A DNA stretch of 64,000 nucleotides from Staphylococcus simulans (GTDB lineage: Bacteria; Bacillota; Bacilli; Staphylococcales; Staphylococcaceae). A model generated the notes under the pieces. That model ran no database searches. It saw only the letters and a list, made by a program, of their open reading frames with translations, and was not told the origin of the DNA. Positions within the stretch are counted from its first letter, which is position 1. Each line of letters opens with the position of its first letter. Location: contig NZ_MRZJ01000002.1 in assembly GCF_002994445.1 (NCBI RefSeq), positions 264,448 to 328,447 of the forward strand, read 5' to 3'. Position numbers and translations under genes: made by a program. Positions 58,224 to 64,000 of the stretch are shown here, piece after piece.

Positions 58224-58907
58224 TTGAAACAGACTTCAAATTCACACACAGGCCATGGGCTCAATCGCTTTAAAGATATTATTCCACTGTCATTCGGAGA
58301 AGAGATAGGCAATGCTGTATCTCATGGTGCAGCTGCCTTTATCGCATTGCTTGTTTTGCCGTATGCCTCTGTACATAGTTACATACATGGCGGCTTATTA
58401 GCGTCAGTCAGTGTCTCGATTTATATTATCAGCATCTTTTTGATGCTGCTGTCATCAACGATTTATCATGTGATGGAGAATAACTCTCCCCATAAGTATA
58501 TATTGCGTATTATTGATCATAGTATGATTTATATCGCAATATCCGGTACATATACACCTGTTTCGCTGGTTGTTGTCGGCGGCTGGTTCGGTTGGATTAT
58601 TATGCTGCTGTTGTGGGGGATTACCATTTGGGGTATCCTTTATAAAGCAATCGGAGAGAATGTGAATCCGAAACTGAGTTTGTTTATGTACTTGATTATG
58701 GGATGGGTCGGAATTTTATATCTTCCGATTATTTGGAGAGAAGCATCTTGGCAATTTATGCTGTTTATTTTATTAGGCGGCATTGCTTATACCATCGGTG
58801 CATGGTTTTATGCACAAAAAAATCGTCCTTATTTTCATATGATATGGCATATTTTTATTGTGATCGCATCCATATGCCATTTTATCGGTATTTTATACTT
58901 TATGTAG
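58224..58907 (+). CDS. trhA: TrhA/hemolysin III family protein
   Basis: 227 residues, seven membrane helices, PAQR superfamily. SHGAAAFIALL, SSTIYHVMEN, IDHSMIYIAISGTYTP and WHIFIVIASICHFIGI carry the Ser, His, Asp residues that bind a metal in the family. Some members control membrane energetics or fluidity; toxicity is not implied. The start is TTG 58224 (MKQTSNSH) after GGTGGAG; an in-frame GTG at 58212 overlaps that site. Confidence 0.85.
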   Translation: MKQTSNSHTGHGLNRFKDIIPLSFGEEIGNAVSHGAAAFIALLVLPYASVHSYIHGGLLASVSVSIYIISIFLMLLSSTIYHVMENNSPHKYILRIIDHSMIYIAISGTYTPVSLVVVGGWFGWIIMLLLWGITIWGILYKAIGENVNPKLSLFMYLIMGWVGILYLPIIWREASWQFMLFILLGGIAYTIGAWFYAQKNRPYFHMIWHIFIVIASICHFIGILYFM

Positions 58908-58910
58908 TGC

Positions 58911-58957
58911 TAAGAGGATGAGGCTTTTGATAATCAGAAGTCTCAACCTCTTTCTTC
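58911..58957 (+). terminator. Terminator of trhA
   Basis: AAGAGGaTGAGgCTT pairs with AAGtCTCAaCCTCTT, followed by TCTT. Confidence 0.65.
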
Positions 58958-58994
58958 ATTAAGAGAGATTAATCAGAAAGAAAGAGGTGTACGT

Positions 58995-60329
58995 ATGAAT
59001 ATAAAATCAATTGGTGTCGTAACTGCATTGATTTTAATTATGTTTATGGCTGCTATCGAAACGTCGATTATTTCTTTGGCACTGCCGACGATTAAAACTG
59101 ATTTGAATGTAACGAGTGCAATTTCGCTGGTATTTTCTATTTATTTTATTGCATTAGTCATTGTAAATCCGTTAGTCGGAGAGCTTTTATCACGCTTCAA
59201 ATTAATTCATGTAACGATTGCAGGTTTATTATTATTCAGCATCGGTAGTTTAATGTCTGGTTTAAGCAGCACATTTGCGTTGCTGATTGTTTCGCGTTTT
59301 ATTCAAGGTATGGGTTCAGGTATTATGATGGTACTGAGCCAAATTGTTCCTAAACTGGCATTTGAGATTCCGCTGCGTTATAAAATAATGGGAATAGTCG
59401 GCAGTGTTTGGGGTATATCCAGTATTATTGGACCTTTGCTCGGCGGTGCAATTTTAGAATTTGCGACTTGGCATTGGTTATTCTTTATTAATATTCCGAT
59501 AGCTGCGATTGCAGCGGTACTTGCATTTGCCACTTTCCATTTTGATGAGGATAAAGTTTTAAACGAAGAACCTTTTGATACAAAAGGACTGTTATTTTTC
59601 TATTTAGCATTAATCTTTATTATGGGTGCAATTACGACGCCATTTTCAATGGCAGTTAAAATTGTTTTAATTGCAATCGGTTTAGTATTTGCGTACTACC
59701 TTACAACAATTGAAAAGAAAGTACGTGCACCATTCTTGCCCATTCAGGAATTCAACCGACGCATTACGATTATCTTTATTACAGATTTCGTCTATGCCAT
59801 GATATTGATGGGTTATAACTTGTATATGCCGATTTATCTGCAGGAAGAAATCGGATTATCGCCGCTGCAAAGCGGGTTTGTTGTCTTTCCAATTTCAGCA
59901 GCTTGGTTATTGATTAACTTCAACTTACATAGAATAGAAGCAAGATTAACTAGAAAGGCATTATATCTTGTTGCATTTACATCATTATTGCTATGTAGTT
60001 TGATTGTGTTTGTCACACATGCTGCACCCTTGTTGTTAGCTGTTACATTGCTGTTGGCAGGTGCAAGTTTTGGTATTGTTTATACAAAGGACAGTGTGAT
60101 TGTGCAAGAAGAAACTTCGCCGCATGAGATGAAGCGGATGATGTCGTTTTATTCATTATCTAAAAACCTAGGGAATTCCATCGGTTCAACAATCATGGGA
60201 GGCATGTATGCTTTACCATTTATTGTCGGCGGGGCACGTATTTTAAATAACGTATCGTTGATATTAGTCTTCATTGCTGCGTTATATGTATTATGGATCA
60301 TTGCTTATAAAAATGAATCTAAGACTTGA
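58995..60329 (+). CDS. sdrM: Multidrug efflux MFS transporter SdrM
   Basis: 444 residues, major facilitator of the DHA2 type. FMAAIETSIISLALPTI at the start is the drug/proton antiporter motif; RFIQGMGSGIMMV and WHWLFFINIPIA are motif-rich helices. In S. aureus SdrM exports norfloxacin and dyes. AAAGAGGTG precedes ATG 58995. Its neighbours sepA and lmrB match S. aureus order, which supports the name. Confidence 0.85.
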   Translation: MNIKSIGVVTALILIMFMAAIETSIISLALPTIKTDLNVTSAISLVFSIYFIALVIVNPLVGELLSRFKLIHVTIAGLLLFSIGSLMSGLSSTFALLIVSRFIQGMGSGIMMVLSQIVPKLAFEIPLRYKIMGIVGSVWGISSIIGPLLGGAILEFATWHWLFFINIPIAAIAAVLAFATFHFDEDKVLNEEPFDTKGLLFFYLALIFIMGAITTPFSMAVKIVLIAIGLVFAYYLTTIEKKVRAPFLPIQEFNRRITIIFITDFVYAMILMGYNLYMPIYLQEEIGLSPLQSGFVVFPISAAWLLINFNLHRIEARLTRKALYLVAFTSLLLCSLIVFVTHAAPLLLAVTLLLAGASFGIVYTKDSVIVQEETSPHEMKRMMSFYSLSKNLGNSIGSTIMGGMYALPFIVGGARILNNVSLILVFIAALYVLWIIAYKNESKT

Positions 60330-60333
60330 TAGG

Positions 60334-60362
60334 ATGTCCCGCCGATGAGCGGGATATTTTAT
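60334..60362 (+). terminator. Terminator of sdrM
   Basis: TCCCGC pairs with GCGGGA, followed by T-rich sequence. Confidence 0.7.
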
Positions 60363-60427
60363 TTATAGAGGAAATGAGTTTGTGTTATTATACGGGTGTA
60401 TAAAAAATGAAATGAGGTGAGGAAAAC

Positions 60428-60895
60428 GTGAAATTTTTCAAATTTAATATTTTTAATTTGATATCTACATTGATTGTTCTATTAGTGTTTGTGATTTCGG
60501 GTGCGATTTTCCTCACACTCTTAGGATTTGTATTATATGGTTTAAGTCGTCTGCTTATCTTTTGGCATCTAGGGTATTTTGGATATAACAAAGGTTTTTA
60601 TCAAAACTTATTTTATTACGGCAGCTATATTGTGCTCGGTTACTTCACGATGTTCTTAGTGGAATACTTGATGGATTACTTCAAAAAGAAATTACCGCAA
60701 AGTCCATATTTTCATGGAGAAATATTCCATTTGATTTCTTATTCGGTAACTACACTGATGTTCTATTTCGTGATCCATATTCATTACACTTCAATCAATA
60801 TTGATTTTTGGGTGATTATGCTGATTATGGCATTCTTTTATGTATGCAAAGAAGTCTTTTATCCGGAAAGTGAGAACCTCAATAGAAATAAATAA
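60428..60895 (+). CDS. sepA: Multidrug efflux protein SepA
   Basis: 155 residues, four membrane helices. In S. aureus SepA (about 157 residues) raises resistance to antiseptics and acriflavine. The segments [38 protein letters not shown] and [10 protein letters not shown] follow the S. aureus protein closely. GTG 60428 follows GAGGTGAGG. Confidence 0.85.
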   Translation: MKFFKFNIFNLISTLIVLLVFVISGAIFLTLLGFVLYGLSRLLIFWHLGYFGYNKGFYQNLFYYGSYIVLGYFTMFLVEYLMDYFKKKLPQSPYFHGEIFHLISYSVTTLMFYFVIHIHYTSINIDFWVIMLIMAFFYVCKEVFYPESENLNRNK

Positions 60896-60977
60896 TCCGA
60901 ATGAGCAATTAGTTTGCTTTGCTAACCATTTTTGTTGCATTATATTATGGTAAGTTTATAAAGGAGTGTTTATATCT

Positions 60978-62435
60978 ATGCCAGAGCAGGCTACTATTTC
61001 ACATCAAAAAAGAAACATTATCGTTACGGTAATGATTACAAGTGCATTCATTGCAATATTAAACCAAACGCTTCTTAATACAGCTTTGCCTGCTATCATG
61101 CGCAGTTTCAACATTGGTGAAAATACATCACAATGGTTGGTAACTGGCTTTATGCTTGTGAACGGGGTCATGATTCCATTAACAGCATTCTTAATGGATA
61201 AAGTAAAAACCAGACCTTTATACTTAGCTTCCATGGGTATATTTTTAGCAGGATCTATTTTAGCAGCCATAGCACCTAACTTCGGTGTATTGATGACTGC
61301 TCGTGTGATACAAGCAATGGGCGCAGGTATTATTATGCCGCTGATGCAGTTTACATTATTTACGCTCTTCCCTAAAGAAGAAAGAGGATTTGCGATGGGG
61401 CTTGCAGGATTAGTAATATCCTTCGCACCCGCAATCGGACCGACAGTTTCCGGTTTGATTATTGATGTCAGCAGTTGGCGTACACCGTTTATTGCGGTTG
61501 CGGTCATTGCATTAGCTGGATTTATCTTCGGTGCAATCAGTATTGCAAACTTTAATGAACCAAAAGACATTACACTGGATAAACGATCTGTTGTGTATTC
61601 AACATTAGGATTCGGTGTTATGTTATATGCATTCAGTAGTGCAGGTTCATTAGGCTTCCATAATTGGATGTTCTATGTACCGTTTGTGGCAAGTTTATTT
61701 GTAATTTATGCATTTGTGAAACGCCAATTAACGATTGAAAATCCGATTTTGAATTTACGTGTCTTTAAGAACAAGACATTTACTCTAACTTCTATTTGTT
61801 CCATGATTGTCATGACTTCTATGATTGGTCCCGCATTATTAATTCCGATTTATGTTCAAAACGCAATGGGGCTTTCAGCATTCTTATCAGGACTTGTTAT
61901 TTTGCCAGGTGCAATCGTCAACGGTGTAATGTCTATCTACACTGGTAAGTTCTATGATAAATATGGTGTGAGACCTTTAGTGATTACAGGTTTCATTATG
62001 CTGACAGTACTCACAGCAGTATTAGCATTCTTAAAAGTAGATACACCTTATTGGTACCTCGTAGTGATTTATGCACTAAGAATGTTCTCGGTTTCTTTAC
62101 TCGCAATGCCGCTGAACACAGCAGGTGTCAACGCACTGCCGAATAAAGATATCTCTCATGGTACAGCAATCATGAACTTCGCCAGAATGATGGCTTCGTC
62201 TATCGGAACAGCATTAATGGTGGCATTAATGACTTTAGGTTCAAGAACATTTGCTCCAGACCCTCATGAAGCAGCGACAAAAGAACTATTGCACAGAGAA
62301 GCAATTGCACGCGGAGTGGATTTATCATTCGGCGTTGTAACGGTAATTGTATTTATCGGCTTTATTATCGGTTTGTTTATCAGAGACCGTGTGAAAGGCC
62401 AATCAAAACAGCAAGTGAATGTACGTAAAATATAA
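60978..62435 (+). CDS. lmrB: DHA2 family drug efflux MFS transporter (LmrB/EmrB-like)
   Basis: 485 residues, fourteen membrane helices. FIAILNQTLLNTALPAIM is the DHA2 helix-1 motif; RVIQAMGAGIIMPLMQ and LAGLVISFAPAIGPTVSG are helix 4-5 motifs. LmrB in Firmicutes exports lincomycin and puromycin. I use ATG 60978 (MPEQATISHQ), with AAAGGAG at 11 bases; an in-frame GTG at 60966 overlaps the ribosome site. The locus sdrM-sepA-lmrB is a drug-pump cluster. Confidence 0.85.
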   Translation: MPEQATISHQKRNIIVTVMITSAFIAILNQTLLNTALPAIMRSFNIGENTSQWLVTGFMLVNGVMIPLTAFLMDKVKTRPLYLASMGIFLAGSILAAIAPNFGVLMTARVIQAMGAGIIMPLMQFTLFTLFPKEERGFAMGLAGLVISFAPAIGPTVSGLIIDVSSWRTPFIAVAVIALAGFIFGAISIANFNEPKDITLDKRSVVYSTLGFGVMLYAFSSAGSLGFHNWMFYVPFVASLFVIYAFVKRQLTIENPILNLRVFKNKTFTLTSICSMIVMTSMIGPALLIPIYVQNAMGLSAFLSGLVILPGAIVNGVMSIYTGKFYDKYGVRPLVITGFIMLTVLTAVLAFLKVDTPYWYLVVIYALRMFSVSLLAMPLNTAGVNALPNKDISHGTAIMNFARMMASSIGTALMVALMTLGSRTFAPDPHEAATKELLHREAIARGVDLSFGVVTVIVFIGFIIGLFIRDRVKGQSKQQVNVRKI

Positions 62436-62455
62436 AATTAAGACTATGAAATATA

Positions 62456-62497
62456 AACCAGTAAAAACATGAATCGCGTGTTTTTACTGGTTTTTTG
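62456..62497 (+). terminator. Terminator of lmrB
   Basis: AACCAGTAAAAACA pairs with TGTTTTTACTGGTT, followed by TTTT. Confidence 0.92.
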
Positions 62498-62608
62498 TAA
62501 TATATTGAGCGAAATTATTCATTTGGTCGGATTATTCGTTACCACTCCTACATTAAATTTGTTAAAATAAAAAGAGTAATCAATTATAAATATTTGGGGT
62601 GACTTACT

Positions 62609-63679
62609 TTGTTAACAGTTGAACAGGTCGACAAATTAGTGGGAGAATTAAAAGATCCTATTTTAGATGTCCCGCTTAAAGATACAGGTGGTATTGTCAA
62701 TATCACAATTAAAGAAGAAATTGAACACGTTAGTGTTAAAATTGCAATGGCTAAGTTAGGTGGCAAACCTCAGTTAGACTTGCAAATGGCGATTGTCGAA
62801 ACACTAAAAGAAAACGGTGCGAATACAGTCGGTATCCGATTTGAAGAATTAGACCCTGAGAAAGTTGCTGAATTTACAGGAGATGATCCGACTGATGAAC
62901 CGCAAACAATCGAAGGCTTATTATCAAAAGATAACCCGGTCGAGTTTATTGCGATTGCATCAGGTAAAGGCGGCGTTGGTAAATCTACAGTAGCAGTCAA
63001 CTTGGCAGTAGCGCTTGCTCGTGAAGGTAAAAGAGTAGGTTTGATTGATGCTGACATTTACGGATTCAGTGTACCGGATATGATGGGTATCGATGGACGC
63101 CCTGGTATCGAAGGAAAATCAGTTAAACCTGTAGAACGTCATGGCGTTAAAGTTATGTCTATGGCATTCTTCGTAGAGGAAAACGCACCTGTAATCTGGC
63201 GCGGACCTATGCTTGGGAAAATGCTGACTAACTTCTTTACAGATGTTAAATGGGGCGAACTCGATTACTTACTATTAGACTTGCCTCCAGGAACAGGCGA
63301 TGTGGCATTAGATGTACACACAATGCTGCCGTCAAGTAAAGAAATTATCGTTACAACACCGCATCCTACTGCAGCATTTGTAGCAGCACGTGCAGGTGCA
63401 ATGGCTAAACATACAGAACACTCAATTTTAGGTGTTATTGAAAATATGTCTTATTTCGAAAGTAAAGAAACAGGTAATAAAGAATATATCTTTGGTAAAG
63501 ATGGCGGTAAGAAACTTGCAGATGAATTAAATTCTGACTTGTTAGGACAACTTCCTTTAGCGCAACCAACTTGGGATCCTAAAGACTTTGCGCCTTCAAT
63601 TTACCAACCTGAAGACCAATTAGGTGAAATTTATCAACAAATTGCACAAAAAATTATTACTAAAACTATGAAAAAATAA
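62609..63679 (+). CDS. apbC: Mrp/ApbC/NBP35-type P-loop ATPase
   Basis: 356 residues. Fe-S cluster carrier/scaffold family. An N-terminal DUF59 (SufT-like, about 1-75) is followed by the MinD/ParA ATPase fold with deviant Walker A SGKGGVGKSTVAVNLA near residues 117-133. Most Mrp proteins bind the cluster through a C-terminal CxxC after ENMSYF; here ENMSYFESKETGNKEYIFG has none, and the whole protein has no cysteine. Start is TTG 62609 after TTGGGGTGA. It has its own terminator and precedes rRNA promoters, as in S. aureus. Confidence 0.9.
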   Translation: MLTVEQVDKLVGELKDPILDVPLKDTGGIVNITIKEEIEHVSVKIAMAKLGGKPQLDLQMAIVETLKENGANTVGIRFEELDPEKVAEFTGDDPTDEPQTIEGLLSKDNPVEFIAIASGKGGVGKSTVAVNLAVALAREGKRVGLIDADIYGFSVPDMMGIDGRPGIEGKSVKPVERHGVKVMSMAFFVEENAPVIWRGPMLGKMLTNFFTDVKWGELDYLLLDLPPGTGDVALDVHTMLPSSKEIIVTTPHPTAAFVAARAGAMAKHTEHSILGVIENMSYFESKETGNKEYIFGKDGGKKLADELNSDLLGQLPLAQPTWDPKDFAPSIYQPEDQLGEIYQQIAQKIITKTMKK

Positions 63680-63691
63680 GATTTTCTCATG

Positions 63692-63726
63692 AAGCGCAAG
63701 TTTTTTAAAAAAACTTGCGTTTTTCT
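63692..63726 (+). terminator. Terminator of apbC
   Basis: AGCGCAAGTTT pairs with AAACTTGCGTT, followed by TTTT. Confidence 0.88.
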
Positions 63727-63820
63727 CTTGCAATTTCTCAGAATCCTGTTAGAATATATTTTTGTGAGCAAGAGAACGAAACAACAGTTCAAACCACTTA
63801 AAAAACTTTGAAAAAAGTTA

Positions 63821-63849
63821 TTGAATTAACGAAATCAAAGTGATATGAT
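63821..63849 (+). promoter_or_regulatory. rRNA operon promoter P1
   Basis: TTGAAT (63821-63826), 17 bases, TATGAT (63844-63849), in a long AT-rich gene-free stretch that ends the window. The arrangement of two promoters is the usual rrn pattern. Confidence 0.65.
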
Positions 63850-63957
63850 AATTAAGTCGCTGAAAAAAACGCGACAAATTATTTCGAGAGTGTAAAACTT
63901 ACTCTTGCAAAGATGAAACAAACATTTTAAAATTGTAAAAGTAATGTTAATTAAATG

Positions 63958-63986
63958 TTGACTTCGCAAAAGAGAAGTGATATAAT
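63958..63986 (+). promoter_or_regulatory. rRNA operon promoter P2
   Basis: TTGACT (63958-63963), 17 bases, TATAAT (63981-63986). The downstream sequence resembles staphylococcal rrn leaders; 16S rRNA should begin beyond base 64000. Confidence 0.7.
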
Positions 63987-64000
63987 AAATAACGTTACTG

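Larger units (their letters stand above)
63727..64000 (+). other. Gene-free region ahead of an rRNA operon
   Basis: About 270 bases with no reading frame that has a ribosome site. It holds promoters P1 and P2 and two short inverted repeats (GTCGC...GCGAC, and GAGAGTGTAAAACTTACTC) between them. Confidence 0.5.

Overview
The window is chromosomal DNA of a low-GC Firmicute and is almost certainly from the genus Staphylococcus. The evidence is the gene content and order: topB and an NCS2 permease beside the S10-spc-alpha ribosomal supercluster, ecfA1A2T-truA-rplM-rpsI, the opuD2-amaP-asp23 stress cluster, the staphyloferrin A locus (sfaD/sfaABC-htsABC), and sdrM-sepA-lmrB-apbC ending at an rRNA promoter region. 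Nearly every gene has a strong AGGAGG-type ribosome binding site. Presence of ppdK and some gene divergence fit a coagulase-negative species. The S. carnosus/simulans group is only a guess.

Layout: 1-6.7 kb holds a partial GNAT acetyltransferase, topoisomerase III, a purine permease, a glucose-dehydrogenase-like SDR, an FMN reductase and a small membrane protein. 6.8-21.2 kb is the S10-spc-alpha cluster: 27 ribosomal protein genes plus secY, adk, infA and rpoA, all on the plus strand. 21.3-25.7 kb holds the ECF vitamin-transport energising module, truA, rplM and rpsI. 25.8-30 kb is a mixed stretch: a small zinc-ribbon-like protein translationally joined to a decayed histidine phosphatase, a DUF438/PAS protein, a CPBP protease, an orphan PTS EIIA and a bacillithiol-transferase-type DinB protein. 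30-32.9 kb is a minus-strand metal-efflux cluster: a Crp/Fnr regulator with two cysteines placed like those of FNR-like FLP proteins, an unusual P-type ATPase and an overlapping HMA metallochaperone. 33-36.5 kb is ppdK with its regulatory kinase/pyrophosphorylase. 36.7-39.9 kb holds a surface hydrolase and two tandem MDR oxidoreductases. 40-43.1 kb is the betaine transporter and asp23 stress cluster with sigma-B-type promoters. 43.2-52.6 kb is staphyloferrin A synthesis, export and uptake under Fur boxes. 52.7-64 kb holds a YjiH membrane protein, an IsdG-like haem monooxygenase, LtrA, a SunI-like PH protein, a YdjM hydrolase, a uridylyltransferase, TrhA, three drug efflux pumps, a cysteine-free ApbC/Mrp ATPase and twin promoters that should drive an rRNA operon just outside the window.

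How it works together: most of the window is translation machinery and ordinary housekeeping. The most rewarding regulatory signals are (i) an FNR-type palindrome centred at -41.5 of the P-type ATPase promoter, immediately downstream of its likely FLP-like activator; (ii) two inverted CcpN-type boxes plus a near-perfect cre in the ppdK promoter, which would make this PEP-forming enzyme doubly glucose-repressed; (iii) one Fur box covering face-to-face promoters of the staphyloferrin A genes; and (iv) two sigma-B-type promoters in the opuD-asp23 cluster. I found no CRISPR array, insertion sequence, phage or tRNA gene.
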